Translations under genes and position numbers: made by a program
Notes under the pieces: model-generated
What the model was told of the DNA's origin: nothing
What the model saw: only the letters and a program-made list of their open reading frames with translations
Databases searched by the model: none
Assembly: GCF_003148905.1 (NCBI RefSeq)
Contig: NZ_QGHC01000002.1
Coordinates: 186,001 to 250,000, forward strand
Direction: 5' to 3'
Length of the DNA stretch: 64,000 nt
Source: Fulvimonas soli
Lineage (GTDB): Bacteria; Pseudomonadota; Gammaproteobacteria; Xanthomonadales; Rhodanobacteraceae
Shown: piece after piece, positions 16,477 to 30,901 of the stretch
Layout: each line of letters starts with the position of its first letter
Position numbering within the stretch: position 1 is the stretch's first letter

Positions 16477-18747
16477 TCAGAACGTGATGGTGTAGGTCAG
16501 CGAGGTCACCCGGCCGCGGCCGGCCCAGTAGTTCTGGTAGCCGGCCAGCTGCGACCAGCTCAGGATGTACTGCTTGTCGAACAGGTTCTCCACGCCCAGC
16601 GACAGCTTGCCGTCGCGGCCCAGGTCGTAGTTCACGCCCAGGTCGAACAGCGTGTAGCCGTGGGTCTTTTCCTCGTAGCTGAAGGTGGCGCCGTCGTAGG
16701 CGCGCGTGTCGTGGCCGGAGACGTGGCGGCCGGCCAGGGTGGTCGCGCCCAGGGTGGCGTCGGCGTTGGGCAGGAAGTTCCAGGTCACCGCCCAGGCGAA
16801 CTTGTCCGGGTTGATGTCCAGCACGCCCAGCGGCTTGTTGAGCCCGCCCGCGCCGTAGCGGCCGGCCGGGTCGGCGGACCAGAACGCGGTCTTGCCGGTG
16901 ATGTGCGAGTACAGCGCGGTGGCCTTCCACGCCTCGCTGATGCGCCACTCGCCGGTCAGCTCGGTGCCCTCGATGCGTACCGGCGCGCGCGACAGGATGA
17001 AGTCGCTGGTGTGCGGGTCCACCGCCAGCGAGGCGCCGAACGGCGACTTGGAGATGTAGTGGGTGGCGCCGAAGGCGGCGTTGTCGCCGTGCCAGTTGAA
17101 GCCGAACTCGTCGTTCTTGAAGATGATCGGCTCCAGGTCGCGGATGCGCGACACCGACTGCCCCGGCACGTTGATGTTGCGCAGCGGGATGCCGATGTTG
17201 GGCAGGGTGAAGCCCTCGCTGTAGGAGCCGTACACCGACCACTCGCTGCCGATGCGCCAGATCACGCCGGCGTTCTTCAGGTTCTCCTTGTACTTGAGCG
17301 AGCCGCCCTGCACGAACACGCGGTTGTTGTAGTAGGTGGTGGTGTAGCTGTTGACGGTGAGCTTGTCGTCCTCGCGGCGGTAGCCGGCGCTCAGCGTGAG
17401 CGGGCCGACGTCCCAGGACAGCTGGGCATACGGCGCGGTGCTCTTGTACTTCATCGGCGGCACCCACAGGCGGTCGGTCAGCGCCAGCCGCTGCTGCGCC
17501 TCGTCGCGGACGAAGTCCACGCCGGTGTGCAGCTCCAGCCCCTCGACGAACAGGTCCGGCCGCGTCCACGAGGTGCGCAGGCCCTTCTTGTGCGCGTCGA
17601 TCTCGGACTGGTCGTACAGCGTGCCGAGCGGGGCGATCAGCGGGTCCTGCTTGTCCTCGGTGTTCTCCGGCAGGTAGCGCATCGCCTGGTCGGCCTTGTA
17701 GGCGTTGAGGTCCAGCGAGCCGCCGAGGAAGCGGTCGTGGGTGTACTGCACGTTGTACTGCTTGAAGTCGTTGAAGGCGTCCTTGGAGCCGAAGATGTGG
17801 CCCTTCTCCGAGGTGTTGGTGCGCGGCACGGCGCACGGCGGGTCGTCGGTGGGGCCGCGGCAGCCGAGCACCTGGACGTAGTCGCCCTTGCCCTCGATCT
17901 TGAAGCGGCTGTAGCTGGCCTGCAGGCGCTGGTCGTTGTCCTGGCCGAAGTTGAAGCCGCCCTTGAGGAACAGGTTCTTCGAGGTGGAGTCGGCCAGCGA
18001 GCCGCTGGTGTTGAGGCCGATGCGGCGGCCGTTGCCGTCGTAGGTGATGCCGCGGTCGATGTACGAGCCGGCCACCAGCAGGTCGTAGTTCTCCTGCTTG
18101 CGCGCGAAGGTCATCCCCACCTTCCAGCCGCCGCTGTCGCGCGGCCCCTGGGTCTGGTAGCGCGTGGTCAGCGTGGTCTCGTTGCCCATCTTGGTGGGCA
18201 CCTTGGAGATGTAGTTGATGATGCCGCCGGCGGCGCCGATGCCCTCGGAGGCGGACGGGCCGTTGATCACCTCGACGCGGCCGACGATGCCCATGTCGGT
18301 GAAGGTGCCGTTGCGGGTGCCCTCGCGCAGCGGCGAGCCCTGCGGCACGCCGTCGAACAGGCGCAGCGGGATGCGCCCGCGCAGCGTCTCGCCGGTGTTG
18401 CTCATCGCCTGCGAGGACTCGGCGTAGCCGGGCACCGAGCGCGCCAGCACCGCGGTGGCGTCCTCGGTGACCAGCAGGGTGTGCTGGATCTCCTCCTTGG
18501 ACACCACGGTGATCGCGCCGGGGATCTCGTCGATCGCCTTGGGGCTGCGCGTGCCGGTGACGATCACCTGGCCGAGCTCCACCGGCGTCTTCTCCTTCTT
18601 CCTGGCGTCCTTCGCGTCCTGGGTGTCCTTCGTGCCGGCGTCCTGCGCGGCGCCGTCCTGCGGCCCGGTCGCGCCACCGCGCGCGTGCGCGCCGAAGGCG
18701 GAGGCCAACAGGATGCTGCCGATCGCTGCGGTGAGTGGCTTGATCAT
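16477..18747 (-). CDS. TonB-dependent outer-membrane receptor
   Basis: A 756-residue ligand-gated outer-membrane receptor. A signal peptide ends near residue 23 (AFGAHA), followed by a charged, Lys/Asp-rich linker. The TonB-box and plug region begins at VELGQVIVTGTRSPKAIDEIPGAI, and a 22-strand barrel ends in the aromatic TLTYTITF. The plug motif VEVINGPSASEGIGAAGGIINYIS is intact. ATG 18747 has AAGAGAA upstream and a proper signal peptide; the frame extends 20 codons further without support. It is the first gene of the operon down to the GH127 gene, suggesting uptake of an oligosaccharide. Siderophore uptake is the main alternative, since the plug also resembles FecA-type receptors. Confidence 0.88.
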   Translation of the reverse strand: MIKPLTAAIGSILLASAFGAHARGGATGPQDGAAQDAGTKDTQDAKDARKKEKTPVELGQVIVTGTRSPKAIDEIPGAITVVSKEEIQHTLLVTEDATAVLARSVPGYAESSQAMSNTGETLRGRIPLRLFDGVPQGSPLREGTRNGTFTDMGIVGRVEVINGPSASEGIGAAGGIINYISKVPTKMGNETTLTTRYQTQGPRDSGGWKVGMTFARKQENYDLLVAGSYIDRGITYDGNGRRIGLNTSGSLADSTSKNLFLKGGFNFGQDNDQRLQASYSRFKIEGKGDYVQVLGCRGPTDDPPCAVPRTNTSEKGHIFGSKDAFNDFKQYNVQYTHDRFLGGSLDLNAYKADQAMRYLPENTEDKQDPLIAPLGTLYDQSEIDAHKKGLRTSWTRPDLFVEGLELHTGVDFVRDEAQQRLALTDRLWVPPMKYKSTAPYAQLSWDVGPLTLSAGYRREDDKLTVNSYTTTYYNNRVFVQGGSLKYKENLKNAGVIWRIGSEWSVYGSYSEGFTLPNIGIPLRNINVPGQSVSRIRDLEPIIFKNDEFGFNWHGDNAAFGATHYISKSPFGASLAVDPHTSDFILSRAPVRIEGTELTGEWRISEAWKATALYSHITGKTAFWSADPAGRYGAGGLNKPLGVLDINPDKFAWAVTWNFLPNADATLGATTLAGRHVSGHDTRAYDGATFSYEEKTHGYTLFDLGVNYDLGRDGKLSLGVENLFDKQYILSWSQLAGYQNYWAGRGRVTSLTYTITF

Positions 18748-18953
18748 GGGCGGTTCTCTTGGTGTGCGGGTGGCGGCGGGCCGGCGCGCGAGGCGGGCCC
18801 GTGGCATGGCGTGCGGTGCGTCAGGAGCGGCGTGCTGCTTCGGCCTGGGCGACGCCCTCCCCCGGCGTCACTACTCGCGCTGTGCTCGAAAGTGCGAGCG
18901 AGCCTATGCGCTTCGCCGCCGGCATAGAACCGGCGCGGACTATGTTCAGAGGC

Positions 18954-18986
18954 TAGTTTTTGTTGCTTACGAGCGAAGCAAAACTA
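18954..18986. promoter_or_regulatory. Imperfect dyad upstream of the TonB receptor operon
   Basis: Left arm TAGTTTTTGTTGCTT (18954-18968) and right arm AAGCAAAACTA (18976-18986) are inverted repeats with a small bulge. The site is about 207 nt upstream of the receptor start, between it and the LysR gene. It shares the TAGTTTTT element with the dyad at 23401-23419 in front of the CitE-like gene, suggesting one regulator for both. The 289-nt gap 18748-19036 otherwise holds nothing I recognise. Confidence 0.4.
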
Positions 18987-19036
18987 TGTCGCGGCGCAGC
19001 ATCGGCCGCCGGCGCGCGCCGGCGCGCGCGGGCGCG

Positions 19037-19939
19037 TCAGGGCGCCGGCCGGCGCCGGTCCGCGCAACCGGACTGCACCGCGTTGCGGCTCTCCTGCAGC
19101 AGCGCCGTCACCAGCCGCACGCGCACGCTGGAACGCGACCACACGATGCCGATGCGCCGCGGCACCGTCGCGCCCGGCAGCGGGATGCGCGCCAGCCGCA
19201 GGCCCTCCGGCCAGGGCCGCGCCCAGTCCGGCACCAGCGACACGCCCAGCCCGCGGTCGACCATCACCGCGATCGCGTTGAGCGCGTTGAGCTCGAAGCG
19301 CTCGCGCGGCACGATGCCGTTGGCGCGCAGGTACTCGTCGGCCTGGCGGCCGCCCCACTGGTTGCGGTCGTAGCGGATCAGCGGCTGCGTCGCCAGCAGC
19401 TCGTGCGGGTCGCGCCCGGCCATGCCCGCGGGCGCCAGCACGATCAGCGGCTCCTCGCGCAGCAGCTGCCACTCGCAGGTCTTGGGCAGCGGGAACGGCG
19501 CCTGCAGCACCACCGCCGCGTCGAGCTCGCCGCCCTCCACCGCGCGGTACAGGTCGGCCGAGTAGCCCGGCTTGATGAACACGTTGATCTTCGGGAAGGC
19601 CTCCACCATCCGCGCCAGCACGTCCGGCAGCATGCCGGCCAGCGCGGTGGGGCAGGCGCCCAGGCGCAGCTCGCCGGAGACCGCGCTCTCGTTGGCCAGG
19701 CTGCGCAGGTCGGCCACCCCGCGCAGCAGCTCGCGGGTGCGCTCCAGGATGCGCGAACCCTCCTCGGTGACGCTCACCGTGCGGCCCACGCGGGCGATCA
19801 GCGGCGCGCCGATCTCGCGCTCCAGCGTGCGGATCTGCTGCGCCACCGCCGCCGGCGTGATGTTGAGCGCGCGCGCCGCCGCGGCCATCGAGCCCTGCTC
19901 GACGACGGTGACGAAGGTATGCAGGAACTGGGTTTCCAC
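19037..19939 (-). CDS. LysR family transcriptional regulator
   Basis: A 300-residue LysR-type regulator. The N-terminal winged helix (residues 1-60, FVTVVEQGSMAAAARALNITPAAVAQQIRTLE) is complete and the co-inducer-binding domain runs from about 90 to 290. It lies between the TonB receptor operon and the symporter/CitE-like pair, all on the same strand. LysR proteins usually control neighbouring genes, so either or both units are likely targets. The two TAGTTTTT-containing dyads (18954-18986 and 23401-23419) fit that. The effector is unknown. Confidence 0.9.
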   Translation of the reverse strand: METQFLHTFVTVVEQGSMAAAARALNITPAAVAQQIRTLEREIGAPLIARVGRTVSVTEEGSRILERTRELLRGVADLRSLANESAVSGELRLGACPTALAGMLPDVLARMVEAFPKINVFIKPGYSADLYRAVEGGELDAAVVLQAPFPLPKTCEWQLLREEPLIVLAPAGMAGRDPHELLATQPLIRYDRNQWGGRQADEYLRANGIVPRERFELNALNAIAVMVDRGLGVSLVPDWARPWPEGLRLARIPLPGATVPRRIGIVWSRSSVRVRLVTALLQESRNAVQSGCADRRRPAP

Positions 19940-20036
19940 GGCGTCTCGCTACGCGCGCGGCGGGCGCGCATCCGGCGTCCGACTATAGCCGCCGCGGCGC
20001 GCGCCGCGACGTGCCGTTGGACATCCGCGCGGCGGG

Positions 20037-22478
20037 TCAGTCGTCCGCGTCGGCATAGATGGTCAGGCCCTTCAGCGAGCGCCGCGGCGGCGGGAAGCAC
20101 AGGCTCGCCAGGTAGCCGACGGCGATGCACAGGAAGATCGAGATCGCCAGGTAGAAGTACGGGTGCACCAGCTTGAACCACCACGCCACCAGGGTGAGGC
20201 AGATGCTGGCGCCGATGCCGATCGCCACGCCCGGCGCGTTGGCGCGGCGGGTGAACATGCCCAGCGTGTAGGCGCCGGCGAAGCCGCCGCCGAGCAGGCC
20301 GGCCAGCTCGATCGAGACGTCGAACAGCGAGCGCACGTCGAAGCGCGACAGCAGCAGCGCCAGGCCGATCCCGACCAGGCCCACCGCCACCGTCATCAGC
20401 TCGGCGAAGAACACGCTCCGCTTCTGCGTGGGGTTCTTCACCAGCCGCTCGTAGAAGTCCACCGAGATTAGCGTGGCCACGCTGTTCATGATGCCCGACA
20501 GGGTGGCCATCGCCGCGGCGAAGATGCCCGCCACGATCAGCCCGGTCACGCCCATCGGCAGCTCGGCGGCGATGAACAGCGGGAAGGTGGCGTCGATCGG
20601 CAGCAGCGGGTTCATCCGCTCCGGGTGCGCCTTGTAGTAGACGAACAGCGCGGTGCCGATCAGGTAGAACACGAAGCCGCCCGGGATCATGATCGCGGCG
20701 AACGCCCAGATCGAGCGGCCCGCCTCCCTGTCGGACCGGGTCGACAGCGTGCGCTGCATCAGCACCTGGTCCTTGGGGAAGGTCAGCACCACGTCGAACA
20801 GCACCAGGATCACGAAGCCCCACACCGTGGCCTGGGTGAGGTCGAAGCTGAAGTCCAGGAGCTTCATCTTGTGCTCGGCCGTCGCGGTGGCCATGAACTC
20901 GCCCAGGCCGCCGTGCAGGTGCCAGACGATGAAGCCGATGGCGAAGATCGCGCCGCCCATCTTCACGATCACCTGCACCACGTCGGTCCAGATCACCGCC
21001 TTCATGCCGCCCATCGCGGTGTAGACGATGGTGAAGCCGCCCATCAGCACCACGCTCCAGGCGACGCTGATGCCGGTGATGGTGGCGATCGCCAGCGCCG
21101 GCAGGAACAGGATCACGCTCATCCGGCTGCCCAGCTGGGTGAGGATGCACAGCGCGCTGGCCAGCATGCGGATGGCCGGGTGGAAGCGCGTCTCCAGGTA
21201 GGAGAACACGCTCATCAGGTCCAGCCGGCGCAGCAGCGGCACGATCCACACCGCCACGAACATCAGCCCGAACACCGCGATCAGGTTGTTGGTGAGGTAC
21301 TGCCAGTTGCTCTCGAACGCCTTGGCCGGGATCGCGATGAAGCTGATCGAGCTGGTGTTGGCCGCGTACAGGCTGATGCCGGCGGCCCAGAACGGGATGC
21401 TGCGGCCGCCGACGAAGAAGCTGGAGGTCGAGCCGCGCTTCTCGCGCAGGTAGAAGTACAGGCCGATGCCGATCATCGCGGCGAGGTAGGCCACGATCAC
21501 GAGCCAGTCCAGCCAGCGCAGCAGCAGCTTGCCGGACTGCACCTGGGCCGAGGCGAAGGCGACGCGGCCGTCGCCGGCGGCGGTGGCGAGCAGCAGGCCG
21601 TCCCGCCAGGCGGCGGCCGCCGCCGCGTCGCCGGCGGTCGTGCCGGGCAGCGCCGCCCACGCGCCGGTGATGGTCTGGAAGGTGGTGGGCCGCACCGCGC
21701 CGTCCGCGCCGCGCAGCAGGTAGAGCAGGTTCGCCTGGCCGAGCGCGCGCGCCGCGCCGGCCGCCGGCGTGCCGGGCAGCGCGCCGCGCGGCGCCCAGCC
21801 CGCGGCGGGCGTCCAGCGCCACAGCCGCTCGCGGCCGCCGGCCGCGGCGGGCACGGTGGCGTACAGCGCCCCGCCCTGCGCCGCCAGCGTGGTCGCCGCC
21901 GTCGCGGTCGGCCAGCCGTCGGCCGCCGTCCACTGCGGACGCTCGGCTTCCGGCGCGAGGCGCAGCAGCCGCATCGCCGGCCCCGCCCGGCCCGCCAGGT
22001 AGACCAGGGTGTCGTCCAGCGCGCCGCGCGCCGCGGCCAGCGGCGCCGGCAACGGCGGCAGCGGCTGCAGCGACAGCGCGTCGCCGGCCAGGCGCAGCCG
22101 CGCCACGCCCTCGACCGCTTGCGGCGTACCGAGCAGCGCGTAGGCGCGCCGGCCGTCGCCGAACAGCCCGGCCAGGCGTGCCGGCACGGCGCCGCCGCGC
22201 CAGCGCAGCGGCCGCCAGGCGCCGCCCTGCGGGTCCAGCCCCCAGGGCGTGCCGCCGACGATCGCCACCGCCTGCCCGTCCACCGCAGCCAGGCCCTGCA
22301 GCGCGCCCGGCGCGGCGAGCGCGGGCAGCGGCGTGCGGCGCACCGGCGCGAGGCTGTCCGCCAGCGCCGGCTGGCACAGCAGCAGCAGGCCGCACAGCGC
22401 CAGCCACGCGGCGGCGCGGCGCAGCCGGCCCGGCCGCGGACGGGCGGCGCGACGGCAGCCCCGCGATGCCACGCTCAT
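20037..22478 (-). CDS. Kelch-like propeller fused to a sodium:solute symporter (SSS)
   Basis: An 813-residue membrane protein with an exported front half. Residues 1-41 form a signal sequence (Arg-rich, then AAWLALCGLLLLCQPALA). Residues about 45-340 form a beta-propeller of short repeats (AVAIVGGTPWGLD, AYALLGTPQ, LVYLAGRAG). From about 350 on there is an SSS carrier of roughly 13 helices with FFVGGRSIPFWAAGISLYAANTSS. SSS proteins couple substrate uptake to sodium, and kelch-propeller/SSS fusions are known near sialic-acid-type genes, where the propeller resembles the epimerase NanM. Here the propeller may bind or epimerise the substrate before import. Its ATG overlaps the stop of the CitE-like gene as ATGA. 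Confidence 0.82.
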   Translation of the reverse strand: MSVASRGCRRAARPRPGRLRRAAAWLALCGLLLLCQPALADSLAPVRRTPLPALAAPGALQGLAAVDGQAVAIVGGTPWGLDPQGGAWRPLRWRGGAVPARLAGLFGDGRRAYALLGTPQAVEGVARLRLAGDALSLQPLPPLPAPLAAARGALDDTLVYLAGRAGPAMRLLRLAPEAERPQWTAADGWPTATAATTLAAQGGALYATVPAAAGGRERLWRWTPAAGWAPRGALPGTPAAGAARALGQANLLYLLRGADGAVRPTTFQTITGAWAALPGTTAGDAAAAAAWRDGLLLATAAGDGRVAFASAQVQSGKLLLRWLDWLVIVAYLAAMIGIGLYFYLREKRGSTSSFFVGGRSIPFWAAGISLYAANTSSISFIAIPAKAFESNWQYLTNNLIAVFGLMFVAVWIVPLLRRLDLMSVFSYLETRFHPAIRMLASALCILTQLGSRMSVILFLPALAIATITGISVAWSVVLMGGFTIVYTAMGGMKAVIWTDVVQVIVKMGGAIFAIGFIVWHLHGGLGEFMATATAEHKMKLLDFSFDLTQATVWGFVILVLFDVVLTFPKDQVLMQRTLSTRSDREAGRSIWAFAAIMIPGGFVFYLIGTALFVYYKAHPERMNPLLPIDATFPLFIAAELPMGVTGLIVAGIFAAAMATLSGIMNSVATLISVDFYERLVKNPTQKRSVFFAELMTVAVGLVGIGLALLLSRFDVRSLFDVSIELAGLLGGGFAGAYTLGMFTRRANAPGVAIGIGASICLTLVAWWFKLVHPYFYLAISIFLCIAVGYLASLCFPPPRRSLKGLTIYADADD

Positions 22479-23323
22479 CCGGCCGCGGCCACGATCGCCT
22501 GCGCGCGCTTGAGGAAGGGCAGGTCGATCATGCGTCCGTCGACCACGAAGGCACCGCGGCCCGCGCGCTCGGCCTCGGCCGCCGCGGCGACGATGCGCCG
22601 CGCGGCCGCCAGTTCCGCCTCCGACGGCGCGAACGCCGCGTTGGCCAGCGCCACCTGGCGCGGATGGATGCAGCTCTTGCCCAGGTAGCCCAGCCGCCGC
22701 GCCATGCGCGCCTCCGCCGCGAAGCCGGCGTCGTCGGCCAGGTCGGCGAAGGCGCCGTCGAGGGCGAACACGTCCGCCTGCGCCGCCGCCATGCGCACCG
22801 CGAACATCGCCGCGTGCACGCTGGCGGCGTCGCGGCGGTCGATCCCCTGCGGCTCGAACAGGTCGCCCAGCCCCAGCTGCAGGCCGGCCACGCGCGGGTG
22901 CGCGCCGGCCAGCGCGGCGGCCCGCGCCAGCGCCAGCGGGGTTTCGATATTGACCAGCAGGCGGATCGGCGCGGCCACGCCGTTGGCCCGCTCGGCGCGC
23001 TCCACCGCGGCCGCGGCCGCGCGCAGCGCCGCGGCGGATTCCAGCTTGGGCAGGTTGAGCAGGGCCACGCCCGGGCACGCCACCGCGCGCAGGTCGTCCT
23101 CGAAGTACGGCGTGCCCGGCGCGTTGACGCGCACGATCACCACCTTGGCCGCGGCGCGGACCGCGGCCGAGCCGACGAAGGCGGCCACCTGCGCGCGCGC
23201 CTCGTCCTTGCGGCCCGCCGCGACCGCATCCTCCAGGTCGAAGGAGAGCGCGTCGGCCGGGCCGGCCAGCGCCTTGGCGAACAGCTCCGGCCGCGCCCCC
23301 GGCACGAACAGCTTGCTACGCAT
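22475..23323 (-). CDS. HpcH/HpaI aldolase / citrate lyase beta-like (CitE) protein
   Basis: A 282-residue enzyme of the CitE/malyl-CoA lyase-like family, which cleaves or forms C-C bonds in acyl-CoA or keto acids using a divalent metal. The N-terminal [18 protein letters not shown], the metal-binding segment [10 protein letters not shown], the [11 protein letters not shown] strand (metal-binding Glu) and [10 protein letters not shown] are all characteristic. It is the promoter-proximal gene of a pair with the symporter fusion. No CitF or CitD partner is present, so a citramalyl- or malyl-CoA type lyase is more likely than citrate lyase. A pathway link with the CaiB-type transferase at 5976 is inference. 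Confidence 0.85.
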   Translation of the reverse strand: MRSKLFVPGARPELFAKALAGPADALSFDLEDAVAAGRKDEARAQVAAFVGSAAVRAAAKVVIVRVNAPGTPYFEDDLRAVACPGVALLNLPKLESAAALRAAAAAVERAERANGVAAPIRLLVNIETPLALARAAALAGAHPRVAGLQLGLGDLFEPQGIDRRDAASVHAAMFAVRMAAAQADVFALDGAFADLADDAGFAAEARMARRLGYLGKSCIHPRQVALANAAFAPSEAELAAARRIVAAAAEAERAGRGAFVVDGRMIDLPFLKRAQAIVAAAG

Positions 23324-23400
23324 GGGCCACGACCGTCCTCGTCATGGGCGGCAGTGTGCGGCAAGGCAACGCGCGGAACGCACAGCACGGGCATGTTCAT

Positions 23401-23419
23401 TCGATAGTTTTTCTATCGA
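23401..23419. promoter_or_regulatory. Perfect dyad TCGATAG-N5-CTATCGA, likely operator
   Basis: A 7-bp perfect inverted repeat around TTTTT, 78-96 nt upstream of the CitE-like gene in the 352-nt divergent gap 23324-23675 that it shares with lhr. Its position and its ATAG-N5-CTAT core suit a LysR-type site. No gene is seen in the rest of the gap. Confidence 0.5.
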
Positions 23420-23675
23420 CCGGGCGGGCCACTGTAGGGCGCGCGGCACGCGCCCGCCAGGTGGCGGCGCCCCCGCAGCCCGGTATGCCGCGCGCATGCG
23501 GCCGGCAGCGCGCCCGCCGAACGCGCGGCAAATGTCGGCACGACCGTTCCGCGGCTTCCACTTGGGATGGCCCGCGCCCGGCATCATCTTTGATCCCGTG
23601 GCCGCCTTCCGCAGGCGCAGCCGCCGAGACCGCCGCCGGCGATGCTGGCGTATCCTCCAGGCCACCGTCCGACCG

Positions 23676-28697
<5,022 letters not shown>

Positions 28698-28708
28698 CCT
28701 GCGCCGAT

Positions 28709-28768
28709 CGCGGCCGGAGGCCGCTCCCACGAAAACGCGGCGGCCCGTGGGAGCGGCCTCCGGCCGCG
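28709..28768. repeat. REP-like perfect inverted repeat after lhr
   Basis: Two perfectly complementary 23-nt arms (28709-28731 and 28746-28768) flank a 14-nt loop, starting 11 nt after the lhr stop and facing the convergent SnoaL-like gene. The arm contains GGGAGCGGCCTCCGGCCGCG, shared with 63390-63409 and, as its complement, with 31928-31949. It probably also acts as a bidirectional terminator or mRNA 3-prime barrier. Confidence 0.75.
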
Positions 28769-28801
28769 AAAGCAAGGCCCGAGAAGGCCCCGCTTGACAC
28801 A

Positions 28802-29173
28802 TCAGTCGCTGTAGTCGGCGATGTGGATCAGCAGCCCGTCGCGCACGCGGAACTCGCTGCGCCCGTCCAGGGCGAGCACCTGCCCCGCGCGCACGCCGTT
28901 GGGCAGGTCCAGCGCGAACACGCCCTCGAAGGCGATGCCCACCCGCGCCACGCCGTTGCTCTCGGCGTAGGAGGTGATGGTCTGCCGGCGCCGCGCGAAC
29001 AGCGGCCGCGTGCGCTCGGCCAGCCGGCGCAGCTCCGCGATGCCCTCGGTACGCACGGTGACGGCGCCGCCGGCGACGTTCTCGAACACCACCTGCGGAT
29101 GCACCGTGGCCAGCATGCCCTCCACGTCGAGGCGGTTGTAGGCGTCGAGGTAGCGGTCGATCAGCGCGCGCAT
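28802..29173 (-). CDS. SnoaL/NTF2-like small protein
   Basis: A 123-residue protein with the NTF2-like fold pattern of SnoaL domains: N-terminal helix LIDRYLDAYNRLDVEGMLATVHPQVVFENV, then a curved sheet ending in EFRVRDGLLIHIADYSD. Such proteins are isomerases, hydrolases or binding proteins; no catalytic residues can be assigned. ATG 29173 begins the family N-terminus; an upstream ATG at 29206 would add 11 unsupported residues. It follows the S10 peptidase gene on the same strand at 58 nt. Function unknown. Confidence 0.7.
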   Translation of the reverse strand: MRALIDRYLDAYNRLDVEGMLATVHPQVVFENVAGGAVTVRTEGIAELRRLAERTRPLFARRRQTITSYAESNGVARVGIAFEGVFALDLPNGVRAGQVLALDGRSEFRVRDGLLIHIADYSD

Positions 29174-29231
29174 GGCGGTCCGGCGGAAGGGAGGCGGCGC
29201 GAGCATAGCGCCCGCGCCGCCTCACCTGCAC

Positions 29232-30818
29232 TCACCGCTTCACGTTGTCGGTCTGCTCGATGAAGCGCGCCACGTTGTCGTGCAGCGCCTTCAGCGACGC
29301 CTCGTGCGCGTAGACCATGTGGCCGGACGGGTACCAGGCGTAGCTGATGTTCTTCTGCAGCGCGGCCGGGATCGGCAGGTGGCGCATCTCGTAGTCGGCG
29401 GCGAAGTAGGGCGTGGCCAGGTCGTAGTAGCCGCCGTTCAAGAACACCTTGAGGTCGGGGTTGGTCTTCATCGCCATCGCCAGGTCGCCCATCACGTTGA
29501 GCGCGCCGTCGCGGCCGTGGTGCTTCAGGCCCCAGTCGTCGATGTCGGCGAACAGGCGGTACTGGCGGCCCTCGCCGAACTTGAGCTGCCGGCGCACGTA
29601 GTCGTTGAAGGCGGCCACGTAGGCCGAGCTGATCGCCGAGGACTGCGGGTCGTATTCGGACTCCTTGCTCAGCGGGTCCAGCGAGGGGCCGGCGAAGCGG
29701 CTGTCCAGGCGGCCGGTGGTGAGGTCGCCGTCGGCCTGCAGCTCGTGCTCGAACATGCCGCCGCTGACGCGCAGGTCGGCCTTGAGCAGGTAGGCCACCG
29801 GCAGGCCGGTGTACTGGTGCAGCTTCTCGGCCACCGCCTGCTTGCGCGCCGGGTCGAGCGCGGCGCCGGCGATCAGCGCGCTGGCGTACTCGCCCTGCGC
29901 GAACTGCTCCACCTCGCGCAGGAACGGCTCCAGCGCGGCCGGCGGCTGCGGCAGCTTGTGGTGGTAGTACGCGGTGGCGGCGAAGGTGGGCAGCGCCAGC
30001 ACGTAGGGCAGGTCCATGCCCGGGTTGTGCTCCGGGCCGTCGATGCTGTTGTCGAAGCTCAGGATCTGCGAGAGCAGGATCACGCCGTTGAGGTCCACGC
30101 TGTCCTCGTTCTCCAGGTCGTTCGCCAGCACCGCCGAGCGGGTGGTGCCGTAGCTCTCGCCGAACAGGTACTTGGGCGAGTTCCAGCGGCCGTACCTGGA
30201 CAGGAACTGGGTGACGAACTGGGCGAAGGCGTGGCCGTCGCCGTCCACGCTGTAGATCTCCTTCTTGCGGTCCTTCATCTGCTCGTCGCGCTTGGACTTG
30301 TCCTCGTCGGCGGCGATCAGGCGGCTGAAGCCCGCGCCCGGCGCGTCGATGAACACCAGGTCGGAGGCGTCGAGCAGGCTGTAGTCGTTGTTGACCAGGC
30401 CGTAGGGCGCGGCGGGCGTGTGGCTGTCGTCGCTGGTCACCACGCGCCTGGGGCCGAACGCGCCCATGTGCAGCCACACCGTGGCCGAGCCGGGGCCGCC
30501 GTTGTAGATGAAGGTGACCGGCCGCTTCGCGGGGTCCGCGCCCTTCTTGAAGTAGGCGGCGTAGAACATGCTGACGGTGGGCTCGTCCTCCTTGTCGCCC
30601 TTGCCGTGCAGCACCAGCGTGCCGGCCACCGCCTTGTAGTCGATGCGCCTGCCCTCGACGCTGACGCTGCCCTCGCTCTCGGACGACTGCGGCTGCACCA
30701 GCGCGGCGTCGGGCTTCGCCTCCGGCTTGTCGGCCTTGTCCTTGTCCTTGTCGGCGGCGAAGGCGCTGCCGGCGAGCAGCAAGGCGGCCAGGGCCGCGGC
30801 GAGGGGGAGCTTGCGCAT
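29232..30818 (-). CDS. Secreted S10 family serine carboxypeptidase
   Basis: A 528-residue exported serine carboxypeptidase-like enzyme. A signal peptide (about 1-21, ending GSAFA) precedes a Lys/Asp-rich linker. The oxyanion motif NGGPGS is at 106-111 and the nucleophile GESYG has Ser222. The C-terminal [10 protein letters not shown] supplies Asp and YPSGHMVY the His. ATG 30818 is chosen because AGGA lies 8 nt upstream; ATG 30827 is too close to it. S10 enzymes remove C-terminal residues from peptides, and bacterial members of this length are periplasmic or secreted in Xanthomonadales. No operon partner is evident. Confidence 0.88.
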   Translation of the reverse strand: MRKLPLAAALAALLLAGSAFAADKDKDKADKPEAKPDAALVQPQSSESEGSVSVEGRRIDYKAVAGTLVLHGKGDKEDEPTVSMFYAAYFKKGADPAKRPVTFIYNGGPGSATVWLHMGAFGPRRVVTSDDSHTPAAPYGLVNNDYSLLDASDLVFIDAPGAGFSRLIAADEDKSKRDEQMKDRKKEIYSVDGDGHAFAQFVTQFLSRYGRWNSPKYLFGESYGTTRSAVLANDLENEDSVDLNGVILLSQILSFDNSIDGPEHNPGMDLPYVLALPTFAATAYYHHKLPQPPAALEPFLREVEQFAQGEYASALIAGAALDPARKQAVAEKLHQYTGLPVAYLLKADLRVSGGMFEHELQADGDLTTGRLDSRFAGPSLDPLSKESEYDPQSSAISSAYVAAFNDYVRRQLKFGEGRQYRLFADIDDWGLKHHGRDGALNVMGDLAMAMKTNPDLKVFLNGGYYDLATPYFAADYEMRHLPIPAALQKNISYAWYPSGHMVYAHEASLKALHDNVARFIEQTDNVKR

Positions 30819-30901
30819 GGGGATCATCCTGCGGGGGTGGCGGAAATCGGGCCAGCTTGGCGCAGTGCGCGCCGGCTTTTCATACCCCAGAAGTCATGCC
30901 T

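Noticed and set aside
14923-18927. Long open frame on the plus strand across the serine hydrolase and TonB receptor genes
   Set aside because: Both genes beneath it on the minus strand have intact motifs; the frame is low-complexity and has no credible start.
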